Part shown: in pieces, positions 26,269 to 34,951 of the stretch | How positions within the stretch are numbered: position 1 is the first letter of the stretch | How the letters are laid out: every line of letters starts with the position of its first letter | Origin: Blautia obeum ATCC 29174 | GTDB taxonomy: Bacteria > Bacillota > Clostridia > Lachnospirales > Lachnospiraceae | DNA: 64,000 nucleotides | Assembly (NCBI RefSeq): GCF_025147765.1 | Contig: NZ_CP102265.1 | Coordinates: 1,427,001 to 1,491,000 of the forward strand | Direction of reading: 5' to 3' | Translations under genes and position numbers: made by a program | Notes under the pieces: generated by a model | Told to the model about the DNA's origin: nothing | Seen by the model: the letters and a program-made list of their open reading frames with translations, nothing else | Database searches by the model: none

Positions 26269-26993
26269 TGCAGACGTTTTTTTTGTGGAATGCACTTACG
26301 ATTGTGCCGGATAGAAGGCAGTCGATTGCCGTGGTTGGCGGTGGAGGCAAAACAAGTCTGATTTTTCGCTTATGTGAAGAAATGGTTTCTACAGGAAAAA
26401 AAGTGATTGTTACGACAACGACACATATGGCTTATGAGCCTGAACGGCCATTTGCGGAAGAGGGAAATGCTCAGCAGATCCAGCAGAATATAGAAGAGTA
26501 TGGATATACGGTTGCTGCCAGCCTGGATCAGAACAAAAGTAAGATCGGAAGTCTGACAGAAGAAGCTCTTGTACGGCTGAAAGGGCAGGCAGACTGTATA
26601 TTGATCGAAGCAGACGGGGCTAAAAGGCTACCACTGAAAGTGCCAGGTGAATGGGAGCCTGTTATTCCGGATTTTACAGATCTGGTAGTTGGAGTGATCG
26701 GAATGGATGCAGTAGGGCAGATGATCAGAGAAAGCTGTCACAGACCGGAGCGGGTAGCTGCTTTTCTGAATAAGGAGCAAACGGACCCGGTTACAGAAGC
26801 GGATGTCATACGTATTGCGGTGTCTGAAAAGGCTTTAAAAAAAGCAGTCGGACAGCGTCCATATAAAATATTTCTGAATAAGACGGACCTCATGGGAAAG
26901 TATGAATCAGCGGAAAGAATTGGAAAAGAACTGCAGAAGCAGGGAGTCCATGCTGCCTGGGGAAGCCTTCAGGGGAGAGAATATTACAGATGA
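26268..26993 (+). CDS. yqeC: YqeC-family selenium-dependent hydroxylase accessory protein
   Basis: The 241-residue protein has a P-loop VVGGGGKTSLIFRL near residue 22, a TTTTHM segment, ILIEADGAKRLPLK and GVIGMDAVG, all typical of YqeC. It is a probable nucleotide-binding factor for the selenium-containing molybdenum cofactor. I place the start at the ATG at 26268, which overlaps the yqeB stop; a GTG one codon upstream is possible. Its end overlaps the mocA start by ATGA. Confidence 0.88.
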   Translation: MQTFFLWNALTIVPDRRQSIAVVGGGGKTSLIFRLCEEMVSTGKKVIVTTTTHMAYEPERPFAEEGNAQQIQQNIEEYGYTVAASLDQNKSKIGSLTEEALVRLKGQADCILIEADGAKRLPLKVPGEWEPVIPDFTDLVVGVIGMDAVGQMIRESCHRPERVAAFLNKEQTDPVTEADVIRIAVSEKALKKAVGQRPYKIFLNKTDLMGKYESAERIGKELQKQGVHAAWGSLQGREYYR

Positions 26994-27577
26994 AAATTGC
27001 ACTTGTTATGCTGGCGGCTGGAAACAGCCGCCGTTTTGGGAGCAACAAATTATTATATGAAATTGAAGGAAAGCCTATGTATCTGCTAACGCTGGAAAAA
27101 CTGAAGAAAGCATCAGAAAAAATTCCGGAAAGTGAGATTATTGTTGTTACCCAGTATGAAGAAATCGTAAAAAAGGCAGGAGAAATGAAAATCCCTGTTT
27201 TTATAAATCCACGACCGGAAGATGGAATTTCACTTTCCATGCAGATTGGACTGATGAGTGTAAGAGATACAGATGCATGCCTTTTTACAGTGTCGGATCA
27301 ACCGTGGTTAGAAGCGGATACAGTTGTTGCGCTTACAGAACTGTTTGAAAATGAAAAAAAGGGAATGGCCTGTATCAGATGGAATGGAAAGACTGGAAAT
27401 CCCTGCATTTTTGGACAGAAATATTACGAAGAACTGATGGAGATATCGGGAGATAAAGGCGGCAAAAAAATTATAAAAAAACATCCTGAAGATGTGGCAT
27501 ATCTTCAGATCAGAAATGCCAGGGAACTTCAGGATGCAGATGAACCGGATGTTTTTACAGCAGGAAACCTGCGATAA
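26990..27577 (+). CDS. mocA: MocA/YgfJ-family molybdenum cofactor nucleotidyltransferase
   Basis: The 195-residue protein is a nucleotidyltransferase of the MobA/MocA type: LAAGNSRRFGSNKLL at the N-terminus is the nucleotide-binding loop, and TVSDQPWLEADT carries the metal-binding aspartate. MocA makes the cytosine dinucleotide form of the molybdenum cofactor used by xanthine dehydrogenase-family enzymes. It is the last gene of the operon. Its last 23 bp overlap the 3' end of the AEC permease gene on the other strand. Confidence 0.9.
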   Translation: MKIALVMLAAGNSRRFGSNKLLYEIEGKPMYLLTLEKLKKASEKIPESEIIVVTQYEEIVKKAGEMKIPVFINPRPEDGISLSMQIGLMSVRDTDACLFTVSDQPWLEADTVVALTELFENEKKGMACIRWNGKTGNPCIFGQKYYEELMEISGDKGGKKIIKKHPEDVAYLQIRNARELQDADEPDVFTAGNLR

Positions 27578-28472
27578 AAATGATCAGCGGAATTGTGATA
27601 ATAGACAGAACTGTTGTGAATGAAAATATCTCGGAGGCATAGGCTGCATTTTTATCAAAACGGATAGACATCATGGTGATCGTAGTTCCTGTCGGACAGG
27701 CAGATGCGATCAGCGTCGGATATGCGATGTCAGCATTAAATGGTGCGATCCACAGAAAGAGAAGAACCACAAGAGGAACAATTATGAGTTTTGTAAGAGC
27801 AATACGATAGATCTGTACATTTGTGCAGATCTTTTTTATGTCCGAATTTGCAACAGAAAAACCGGCAACCATCATGGCAAGAGGAGTATTCATATCGGCA
27901 ATGTACTGCATGGATGCTGCAATCGTGTCTGGAATATGTATCTGTGTAAAGAATAAGATCATAGCAATAAAAGTGCCTATGACCATTGGGGCAGTCAGCC
28001 CCTCTTTGAGCAGCTTTGGATCAAAGTGACCTTTCATAAGAGAAAGTCCATGCGTCCATGTAAGAATGTTAAATACAGTCATGTATGCGGTCAGATAGAA
28101 AACACCCTCACTTCCGAGAACACTGTTGATCAGAGGAATACCAATAAAGCCACAGTTGGAATATACAGCGGCAAACTGATTGATCATGTTATTGGGATCC
28201 TCTTTATCACGAAACAGGAGTTTGGATACGAGGATTGCAAGGATGTGAGAGATAAATGCGGCGACAAAAGAAAACAGAAGTCCCTTTACGAGAATGGGAT
28301 CATAGTCGGTCTGATAGACCATAATGATCAGAATCGGGTTAACAAGCATCAGCAGAAGATTGGAAATGGTTTTGCTTCCTTCTTTGGAAACAAGCCCGAT
28401 TCTTACGCAGACGATGCCAACGATAAGGATAATCAGCATTTTTACCAGCTGATTAAAAATTAAGATAAACAT
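27555..28472 (-). CDS. AEC-family permease (auxin efflux carrier-like)
   Basis: The 305-residue protein has about ten hydrophobic segments and the AEC motifs NLLLMLVNPILI in the first half and ASACPTGTTITMM in the second. AEC carriers move organic acids and similar anions. It converges on mocA and diverges from the rhamnonate genes, sharing a 270-bp promoter region with them. It may move a purine product or rhamnonate-derived acid, but the substrate is not evident. AGGAAGGGG precedes the ATG. Confidence 0.87.
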   Translation of the reverse strand: MFILIFNQLVKMLIILIVGIVCVRIGLVSKEGSKTISNLLLMLVNPILIIMVYQTDYDPILVKGLLFSFVAAFISHILAILVSKLLFRDKEDPNNMINQFAAVYSNCGFIGIPLINSVLGSEGVFYLTAYMTVFNILTWTHGLSLMKGHFDPKLLKEGLTAPMVIGTFIAMILFFTQIHIPDTIAASMQYIADMNTPLAMMVAGFSVANSDIKKICTNVQIYRIALTKLIIVPLVVLLFLWIAPFNADIAYPTLIASACPTGTTITMMSIRFDKNAAYASEIFSFTTVLSIITIPLIIFIAGFLL

Positions 28473-28505
28473 GAAAATACCCCTTCCTAATACAAATCTT
28501 TCTCT

Positions 28506-28534
28506 AGAATACCTGATGCAAATGCAAAAATCAA
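28506..28534 (-). promoter_or_regulatory. Candidate promoter of the AEC permease gene
   Basis: On the minus strand TTGATT and TATTCT are 17 bp apart, about 35 bp from the start codon. Confidence 0.4.
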
Positions 28535-28608
28535 TAGACAGGTACTGTTTATTTTGTACAAAAAAAGAAAATTATTTTTGAATAAAATATAGAAAATAAT
28601 AAAGGATA

Positions 28609-28637
28609 TTGACGATAACTGGAAAAGAGTGTATGAT
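28609..28637 (+). promoter_or_regulatory. Sigma-A promoter of the rhamnonate genes
   Basis: TTGACG and TATGAT are 17 bp apart. The -10 box abuts the palindrome ATGAATTCAT (28636-28645). Confidence 0.68.
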
Positions 28638-28674
28638 GAATTCATAAAACAAGAATCCGATTCACATATATGAA
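28636..28674. promoter_or_regulatory. Nested palindromic operator candidate before rhmD
   Basis: GAATCCGATTC (28653-28663) is a perfect palindrome centred on 28658. TTCAT (28641-28645) and ATGAA (28670-28674) form a second inverted repeat around nearly the same axis. The perfect 10-bp palindrome ATGAATTCAT overlaps the -10 box. The site lies at the transcription start, where a repressor would act; the IclR regulator at 31586 is the obvious candidate. Confidence 0.55.
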
Positions 28675-28744
28675 TTGAAACATGGACCGGATAAAACTAA
28701 TAATCAATAAAAAACAAATATATATGAAAGGCAGGTATTTTTCA

Positions 28745-29938
28745 ATGGCATTAATGGGCAGAAAAATTGCAGCAATCAGAGCGTATGTAGTTGAAGGCGG
28801 TGGAGCTGACTACCATGACCAGTCCGCAGAGCACTGGATCGTAAAACAGATTGCAACTCCGATGAGTATCTATCCGGAGTACAAAGCTACAAGAACAAGC
28901 TTTGGTATCAACGCATTAAAGACTCTGGTTGTCGAAGTAGAAGCAGACAACGGAGTAACAGGATTTGGTATCACAACAGGTGGATATCCGGCAGCATGGC
29001 TGGTTATGAATCATCTGGATCGTTTCGTAGTTGGTAAAGATGCAAATGAAATTGAAAAGATTTGGGATCAGATGTATCGTGCATCTCTTTACTATGGAAG
29101 AAAAGGTGTTGTAATGAACGCAATCTCTGCAATCGACCTTGCACTGTGGGATCTTCTTGGTAAACTTCGTGAAGAGCCTGTATATGCAATGCTGGGTGGT
29201 AAAGTTCGTGAAGAACTTACATTTTATGCTACTGGCCCGAGACCGGATCTTGCTAAGAAAATGGGATTTGTAGGTGGAAAGATTCCGCTTGTATATGGAC
29301 CGGCTGATGGAATGGAAGGACTCAAAAAGAGCATTGAACTTGCAGCTGATATGAGAGAAAAATGCGGTGATGAATTCCTTCTGATGTGGGATTGCTGGAT
29401 GGCACTGGATCTTCAGTATGCAAAACGTCTCATGCAGGCATCTGCTGATCTGAAATTTAACTGGATCGAAGAATGTTTCAACCCGGATGATTACTGGTCA
29501 TACAGAGATCTGAAGAAAGCAGCCGGCAACCAGATCATGGTAACCGGTGGTGAGCATGAGGCAAGCAAATTCGGATTCCGTATGCTGATCGAGGACTGTG
29601 ACCTTGATGTTATTCAGCCGGATGTTGGCTGGTGCGGTGGTATGACCGAACTTATCAAAATTGGTAATATGGCTGAAGCTCATGGAAAGTATGTCATTCC
29701 TCATGGAAGCGGTACATACAGCTATCATTACGTTACAACCAAGACAAACTCACCGATCACAGAGTGCCTGATGATGGCTCCTGAAGCTGATAAGGTTGTT
29801 CCGCAGTATTATCCATTGCTGAAAGACGAGCCAATGCCAGTCAACGGTAAACTGAAAGTCAGCGACAAACCTGGATTTGGTGTTGAACTGAATAAAGATA
29901 AGACACTTGTTGAGGTTAAAAAAGGTACAAGATTATAA
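28745..29938 (+). CDS. rhmD: L-rhamnonate dehydratase (enolase superfamily)
   Basis: The 397-residue protein matches E. coli RhmD closely in my recall: GADYHDQSAEHWI, IATPMSIY, SFGINALKTLVVEVEA, FYATGPRPDLAKKMGF, WDCWMALD, WIEECF, VTGGEHE, IQPDVGWCGG and VIPHGSGTYS. The Asp/Glu/Glu of WDCWM, IEECF and GGEHE are the Mg ligands, and the PHGS histidine is catalytic. The enzyme dehydrates L-rhamnonate to 2-keto-3-deoxy-L-rhamnonate. AGGCAGG precedes the ATG at 28745; an earlier ATG at 28682 would add unconserved residues. Codon use is biased as in highly expressed genes. A permease gene follows after 61 bp. Confidence 0.93.
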   Translation: MALMGRKIAAIRAYVVEGGGADYHDQSAEHWIVKQIATPMSIYPEYKATRTSFGINALKTLVVEVEADNGVTGFGITTGGYPAAWLVMNHLDRFVVGKDANEIEKIWDQMYRASLYYGRKGVVMNAISAIDLALWDLLGKLREEPVYAMLGGKVREELTFYATGPRPDLAKKMGFVGGKIPLVYGPADGMEGLKKSIELAADMREKCGDEFLLMWDCWMALDLQYAKRLMQASADLKFNWIEECFNPDDYWSYRDLKKAAGNQIMVTGGEHEASKFGFRMLIEDCDLDVIQPDVGWCGGMTELIKIGNMAEAHGKYVIPHGSGTYSYHYVTTKTNSPITECLMMAPEADKVVPQYYPLLKDEPMPVNGKLKVSDKPGFGVELNKDKTLVEVKKGTRL

Positions 29939-29999
29939 TTTAAGATTGTAATAAAAAAACTTATAGAAGTTAGCATGAAGCTAATGCAGGGGGAAAATT

Positions 30000-31376
30000 A
30001 TGTCAGCAACATATTTAATCATCTGCCTGATCATTTCTATCGCTCTTGTAGTTCTTTTCTGTACAAAAGTGAAAATGAATCCGGCAATCGCACTTATTCT
30101 TGGTTCTCTGCTTCTCGGAGTACTGACCAAGGTGCCGCTCAATGATATTACAGCAGCGGACGGAACAGTAACAAACGGTCTGATCACAGTTATCAACAAT
30201 GGTTTTGGAAACATGATGGGAAGCATTGGTTTCCCGATCGGTCTTGGTATCATCCTTGGACAGTTTGTAAGTGATACCGGCGGAGCTACTGTTATTGCAG
30301 ATAAGCTGGTGTCTCTGTTCCCTGAAAAATATGCTATGTATGCTGTAGGATTTGCTGGATTTATCCTGTCAATCCCGGTATTTTTCGATGTTACATTCGT
30401 TATCCTCATTCCAATTGGTGTAGCTCTTATGAAAAAGCTCAACAAAGGAATTGGATACATTGTCGGGGCAATTTCTATTGGTGCTGGTATTGCACATACT
30501 CTGGTGCCTCCTACTCCCAACCCTCTGGTTGCACCGGAGTACTTCGGCTTTGACCTTGGTGTCATGATTGCAGCTGGTCTTCTTTTCGGTATCCCGATGA
30601 TGATCATTTCTGTTACTATTCATGGCATGCTCATGAAAAAAGGTCTCTGGAATGCAGAAACAGATGAAAACGGTAACGGACTGAACGTAGATGAACTTGA
30701 ATTACCGGAAAAACTTCCGAGCTTTGGAGTATCTTTACTTCCAATTATCATTCCGATCGTCCTGATCCTTCTGAATACAATTGTTGGAGCGGTCGGAAGC
30801 ACTCCGGCATGGCTCACATTCCTGGGACAGAAGACGACATCCATGCTCTGTGGTACTCTTGTGGCAATGATCATTGCGATGAAGACAATGGGCCTCAAGA
30901 AAGCAGAAGCATCAGCTGCCAATGCTCTGCATTCAGCAGGTATGGTATTCCTGATTACTGGTGCCGGCGGCTCCTTCTCAGCTGTTATTACAGCAGCAGG
31001 TGTAAGTGATGCGATCAAAAATCTTGTTTCCGGTATTTCAGGAAATACAGCACTGATTCTGTTCATTGCGTGGTTCCTCGGTATGGCATTCCGTCAGATC
31101 ACCGGTTCCGGTACAGTAGCATCACTGACAACATTTGCGATCATGCAGAGTGTTACTGCAACAATTGCATGTCACCCGGTATTCCTGGCTCTTGCCTGCC
31201 TTGACGGTGCACTGTTCGGTGCAACTGTAAACGACTCTGGTTTCTGGATCGTTTCCAATATGGCCGGCCTGAATTTATCAGGTGGCGTTAAGACTTATAC
31301 ATTGGGACAGGCTATTGCGTCTGTAGTCGGAATCATTCTGATCATTGTAGTAGGATGTATTTCCTGCCTGTTCTAA
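30000..31376 (+). CDS. GntP-family permease, probable sugar-acid (L-rhamnonate) importer
   Basis: The 458-residue protein has about twelve hydrophobic segments and GntP family signatures: LGSLLLGVLTKVP, GFGNMMGSIGFPIGLGIILG, HTLVPPTPNPL and FRQITGSGTVASLTTFAIMQ. GntP carriers import gluconate and related aldonates with protons. Its place after the rhamnonate dehydratase suggests L-rhamnonate as substrate. This differs from E. coli, where the partner is an MFS carrier. AGGGGG precedes the ATG. A terminator lies shortly after the stop. Confidence 0.9.
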   Translation: MSATYLIICLIISIALVVLFCTKVKMNPAIALILGSLLLGVLTKVPLNDITAADGTVTNGLITVINNGFGNMMGSIGFPIGLGIILGQFVSDTGGATVIADKLVSLFPEKYAMYAVGFAGFILSIPVFFDVTFVILIPIGVALMKKLNKGIGYIVGAISIGAGIAHTLVPPTPNPLVAPEYFGFDLGVMIAAGLLFGIPMMIISVTIHGMLMKKGLWNAETDENGNGLNVDELELPEKLPSFGVSLLPIIIPIVLILLNTIVGAVGSTPAWLTFLGQKTTSMLCGTLVAMIIAMKTMGLKKAEASAANALHSAGMVFLITGAGGSFSAVITAAGVSDAIKNLVSGISGNTALILFIAWFLGMAFRQITGSGTVASLTTFAIMQSVTATIACHPVFLALACLDGALFGATVNDSGFWIVSNMAGLNLSGGVKTYTLGQAIASVVGIILIIVVGCISCLF

Positions 31377-31395
31377 TAAACAGATGTAATTCAAG

Positions 31396-31432
31396 CAGGA
31401 GTCCTCAGACATACGTCGTGGGCTCCTGTTTT
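31396..31432 (+). terminator. Intrinsic terminator after the permease gene
   Basis: CAGGAG pairs with CTCCTG around a 21-nt loop that can pair further (CC with GG), followed by TTTTAT. It separates the dehydratase/permease pair from the regulator-led group. Confidence 0.6.
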
Positions 31433-31476
31433 ATAAAAGAAACTGCTGTGAAACAGATTAATCAGCAAATAGCCTG

Positions 31477-31515
31477 TGTAAACAGTTTACAGTAAGATTT
31501 TCTTTGTAGTATAAT
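31477..31515 (+). promoter_or_regulatory. Promoter of the iclR-led operon overlapped by a 15-bp palindrome
   Basis: The perfect palindrome TGTAAACAGTTTACA (31477-31491) includes the -35 element TTTACA; a perfect TATAAT follows at 31510-31515 with an 18-bp spacer. The palindrome resembles a catabolite-control (cre) or LacI-type operator but has a single central base instead of CG. Confidence 0.6.
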
Positions 31516-31526
31516 AAACAGTAGGA

Positions 31527-31556
31527 GTAACTATTCAGAGCGGAAGAAATAGTTAC
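31527..31556. promoter_or_regulatory. Inverted repeat in the iclR leader
   Basis: GTAACTATT and AATAGTTAC form a 9-bp perfect inverted repeat with a 12-nt centre just before the first possible start codon. It could be an autoregulatory operator or a hairpin near the ribosome binding site. Confidence 0.45.
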
Positions 31557-31585
31557 GTATGAAAAAAAGAAAAGCAGGTAGATCT

Positions 31586-32347
31586 ATGGCAGTTAAATCA
31601 GCGGAAAGAGTTTTTAGGATTTTTGAATTATTGGAACAAAGCCCGGAGGGCCTGACGAATAAAGAAGTAAGCAGCCTTCTGGGGTTTGCTCCAAGCAGTA
31701 CGCTTGCACTTTTGCAGACGATGGAAGAGAATGGTTATCTGTCAGCAGATGAACAGAAAAGATATTATCTTGGAGGCAGACTGATGAGCCTTGGTGCAGT
31801 TGCCGCATCCAGAATTGATCTGAACAAGATCGGTACGCCATATCTCAAGAAACTTATGCAGACAGTGGAAGAAACCTGTTTCCTTGGAGTTCTTTCCGGT
31901 GATGAGATTGTTTATATTGCGAAAGAAAACTGTGAACGTACCATTACCACAAATGCGAGTATTGGATCCAGAAAACCTGTATACTGTACAGGACTTGGAA
32001 AAGCATTTCTTGCGTTTCTTCCGGAAAAAGAAAGCTCTCAGATTATTGACCGCATTGAACTGAAAGCATTTACAGAGCATACGGTTACAGACAAACTGGA
32101 ACTTAAGAAGGAGATCGCACAGTTCCGCAACCAGGGATATGCAGTAGATAATCAGGAGATTGAACAGGGACTGTGGTGTATGGCCGTGCCAATCTATGAC
32201 AATACCGGCCATATGAAAGCTGCGATCAGTGTATCTGGTCTGAAACAGCGAATGGTAGAAAAAAAGGAACTTTTAAAAACTGAAATGTTAAAAACAGCCC
32301 GTGATCTGTCAAGAGATCTGGGATATTATAAGGAGGAATTAAAATGA
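31586..32347 (+). CDS. IclR-family regulator, probable rhamnonate regulator (RhmR-like)
   Basis: The protein (253 residues from this start) has an N-terminal winged helix (SAERVFRIFELLEQSPEGLTNKEVSSLLG) and a C-terminal effector domain with the IclR pattern GLGKAFLAFLP and IEQGLWCMAVPIYD. E. coli keeps an IclR regulator next to rhmD, so control of rhamnonate genes is likely. Two starts are possible: ATG 31559, which adds nine basic residues and follows the inverted repeat, or ATG 31586, which follows GGTAG and gives the usual MAVKSAERV family start. The stop overlaps the aldolase start by ATGA, so the regulator is translated with the genes it probably controls. Confidence 0.88.
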   Translation: MAVKSAERVFRIFELLEQSPEGLTNKEVSSLLGFAPSSTLALLQTMEENGYLSADEQKRYYLGGRLMSLGAVAASRIDLNKIGTPYLKKLMQTVEETCFLGVLSGDEIVYIAKENCERTITTNASIGSRKPVYCTGLGKAFLAFLPEKESSQIIDRIELKAFTEHTVTDKLELKKEIAQFRNQGYAVDNQEIEQGLWCMAVPIYDNTGHMKAAISVSGLKQRMVEKKELLKTEMLKTARDLSRDLGYYKEELK

Positions 32348-33240
32348 AAAGATTGTGCGGAGTGAATCCACCAGTGATCACTATTTTTGACGAACATCAC
32401 AAGGTTGATATTGAAGCCAGCAAACGCCAGGCAGATTTTCTGATCTCAAAAGGTGTTGATGGTCTTGCTTATCTGGGAACATCCGGTGAGTTCAGTATCA
32501 TGACTGTTGAAGAAAAGAAAAACTTCATCAATGAGATGATCAAATATGTAAATGGACGCGTAAATGTAATCGTTGGTGTCGGAGATACCTGTCTGGAAAA
32601 TACGATGGATCTGTTGAAATTTGTTGAGCAGGCCGGTGCAGACGGAGTACTTCTGATCAACCCTTATTTCAGTGTATACAGTACAGACATGGTTGAAGCA
32701 TACTTTGGATATGTTGCTTCTCATACTTCGCTGCCGATCATTATCTACAACTTCCCGGATCTTACCGGATACTGCTTCAATGCAGATGTTGTAGCCAGAA
32801 TTGTAAAAGCAAACCCGAATGTAGTCGGAATCAAAGATACGATTGCAGATTTCAATCATGTACTCAGCATGCAGAAAGTAAAAGAAATTAATCCGGACTT
32901 TTCTGTATTTTCAGCATATGAAAATCAGGCAATGGGTCTACTGGTATGTGGTGTGGATGGATTCATCAATGCAACTGCAAACTTTGCACCGGAATATACG
33001 GTTAATACGTATCAGAGTGCAAAACGCGGCGATTTTAATGAAGCTGCAAAATGGTTCAACAAAATGGTTGAGGCAATGGATATCTATGCATATAGCACAC
33101 CTTTGTTCCTGGCTTGCAAACAGGCTATGTACTACAGAGTGCTGCATCATGATGGTCAGGAAAGACTTCCTGCACTTTCACTTGATGCAACAGCGAAGGC
33201 AAATGTTTACAATAAAATGAGAGATCTGGAACTTTTATAA
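32344..33240 (+). CDS. DapA-family aldolase, probable 2-keto-3-deoxy-L-rhamnonate aldolase
   Basis: The 298-residue protein is a dihydrodipicolinate synthase/N-acetylneuraminate lyase-type class I aldolase: GTSGEFS (the GTTGE phosphate/carboxylate motif), IIIYNFPDLTGY with the catalytic tyrosine, and VVGIKDT with the Schiff-base lysine. In this operon it would split 2-keto-3-deoxy-L-rhamnonate to pyruvate and L-lactaldehyde. E. coli uses an unrelated HpcH-type aldolase for this step, so the substrate is an inference from context. AAGGAGG precedes the ATG, which overlaps the regulator's stop. Confidence 0.88.
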   Translation: MKRLCGVNPPVITIFDEHHKVDIEASKRQADFLISKGVDGLAYLGTSGEFSIMTVEEKKNFINEMIKYVNGRVNVIVGVGDTCLENTMDLLKFVEQAGADGVLLINPYFSVYSTDMVEAYFGYVASHTSLPIIIYNFPDLTGYCFNADVVARIVKANPNVVGIKDTIADFNHVLSMQKVKEINPDFSVFSAYENQAMGLLVCGVDGFINATANFAPEYTVNTYQSAKRGDFNEAAKWFNKMVEAMDIYAYSTPLFLACKQAMYYRVLHHDGQERLPALSLDATAKANVYNKMRDLELL

Positions 33241-33260
33241 AGAGACAGGAGCTGGCGATA

Positions 33261-33776
33261 ATGATAATGGATCGATTGGAACGCTTCCGTTGTTACCAGA
33301 GAAGTGTTCCGGAATTATGGGATGCCGTACGTTTTGCGGAACGTGTTCAGAAAGAACAGCTTCCTCCGGGCAAATATCCGGTTGGTAAAGGATTTGCTTT
33401 TGTACAGGAAGGGAATACAAGAAGCTTCGAAGAAGCAGATTTTGAGGTACATCGTAATTACCTGGATGTACAGATCCTTCTGGACGGATCTGAAATGTGG
33501 GAATATGCAGACCGGGCAGATCTGGCGGTAAAGACTCCTTATGATCCGGAAGCTGATATTGAGTGGCTTTCCGGGTGTGGAAACAGAATTCAGATGAAAC
33601 CGGGAATGTTTTATCTGGTTTATCCGGATGACGGACATAAACCATGTTGCCACGAGAAAGAACAGACATCTTATCGTAAGGTTGTTGTGAAGATAAAAAT
33701 AGATAAGCTGCTTCATGGTGTTCCAACAATGGAAAGAACAGCAGTCTATGGCAAAGGAGATAGAAGATGGATATAA
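33261..33776 (+). CDS. YhcH/YjgK/YiaL-family protein (DUF386)
   Basis: The 171-residue protein has the single-domain beta-barrel pattern of the family, with likely metal ligands in FEVHRNYLDVQILLDGSE and in the DDGHKPCC segment. Members occur in sugar-acid and sialic acid operons and are thought to isomerise or mutarotate sugars, though few have been tested. Here it lies 20 bp after the aldolase and overlaps the dehydrogenase gene by 10 bp. AGGAG precedes the ATG at 33261; ATG 33267 is also possible. Confidence 0.85.
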   Translation: MIMDRLERFRCYQRSVPELWDAVRFAERVQKEQLPPGKYPVGKGFAFVQEGNTRSFEEADFEVHRNYLDVQILLDGSEMWEYADRADLAVKTPYDPEADIEWLSGCGNRIQMKPGMFYLVYPDDGHKPCCHEKEQTSYRKVVVKIKIDKLLHGVPTMERTAVYGKGDRRWI

Positions 33777-34924
33777 AGATTGACGAAATTGTAAAGCAGG
33801 TTCTGTCTGAGATAGATACTCCTTCCAGACCGGTGCAGCCGAAAACGACCTTTGTATTAGAGGAAACACCGGCACTGACTGGAAGAGAAGTTGGAAAAAC
33901 AGCGGTTCTCGATTCTCAGGAAGATTATATGATCAAAAATTATGTTCTTCCGGAAGTCGGACCAAAAGAAATTCTTGTATGTGTGGAGGGATGCATGATT
34001 TCTCCTTCTGATGTTACGGAATTTCTGAAAGAAAGAAGAGCAGCAGGTTCTTCTGCACAGGGACAGGAAGGAACCGGTATCATCGTAAAGGTTGGAAGTG
34101 AGAATCTTCAGGATGCCAAAGGAAATGTCCTGAAAGTAGGAGACAAAGTCATTGCGGCAAAGAAAGCCGGATTTGGTGGTGTTTCTACATATGGCGGCAG
34201 AAAGGCAAATACAGTTGCACCGAATGGATGGTTTGCAAATTACATCGTATTGCCGGCCGGACAGCAGGTATATCAGGTAAACGGTCTGGATCTGGAATCC
34301 AGACTGCTGATCACGAGAAGTATTTCTATTTATACAGAAGTAGAACGCATGTCCAAAATGTGTAAACTGGATGCTGATAAAACAGCAGTTGTACTTGGAT
34401 GTGGAATGGAAGGTCTTCTGACCGTGGCTGCATTAAAAACACTTGGAATCAATAAAATTATTGTAATTGACAAAGAAAGTGAAAAATCTCGTGCAATGGA
34501 ATTTGGAGCATGGGAATTTATTGGTTCCCATGGAAAAAATGGTGTTGCAGGTGTGAAGGACAAGATTCGTGCAGCAGCAGGTGATATGGCAGATGCAGTA
34601 TTTATCTGTACAGATTCGCCTATGGGAAGAAATGTAGCAAGAAGATTTATGAAAAACAGCGGAAGCATTTGCGAAATGGGATTTCTTTGTGGATGGAGAA
34701 GAACTCCTATAGCGAGATATTTTGAAGACAGCATGCCGGCTGGTGGAAGATTTTATGCAGCAAGAGATTATGAAAACTGCATGAATTTCCTGGCAAAAGC
34801 AGCAGAAATGAAACTTCCTCTGTATAAACTGATTACACATAGATATAAATTAGAGGAGATCAATGAGGCTATGTGGACTGTAGTACGTGAAGAGGGTCTT
34901 GGTATTGCAGTGTTTAATCGCTAA
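33767..34924 (+). CDS. MDR-family dehydrogenase with N-terminal microcompartment targeting helix and no zinc ligands
   Basis: The 385-residue protein begins with an amphipathic helix, MDIKIDEIVKQVLSEI, then a Pro/Gln linker (residues ~18-30), then a medium-chain dehydrogenase/reductase. The helix-plus-linker layout is that of encapsulation peptides on microcompartment cargo such as PduP and PduD. The Rossmann motif is GCGMEGLLTVAALK. The usual zinc sites are lost: the catalytic cysteine region reads MISPSDV, GHE reads GQE, and the four-cysteine structural site is missing. It probably reduces or oxidises an aldehyde or ketone with NAD(P)H, L-lactaldehyde being the expected local one. GGAGATAG precedes the ATG. 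It is the last gene of the rhamnonate operon. Confidence 0.85.
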   Translation: MDIKIDEIVKQVLSEIDTPSRPVQPKTTFVLEETPALTGREVGKTAVLDSQEDYMIKNYVLPEVGPKEILVCVEGCMISPSDVTEFLKERRAAGSSAQGQEGTGIIVKVGSENLQDAKGNVLKVGDKVIAAKKAGFGGVSTYGGRKANTVAPNGWFANYIVLPAGQQVYQVNGLDLESRLLITRSISIYTEVERMSKMCKLDADKTAVVLGCGMEGLLTVAALKTLGINKIIVIDKESEKSRAMEFGAWEFIGSHGKNGVAGVKDKIRAAAGDMADAVFICTDSPMGRNVARRFMKNSGSICEMGFLCGWRRTPIARYFEDSMPAGGRFYAARDYENCMNFLAKAAEMKLPLYKLITHRYKLEEINEAMWTVVREEGLGIAVFNR

Positions 34925-34951
34925 GGAAATTCCTATGAAATTTTAAATCAG

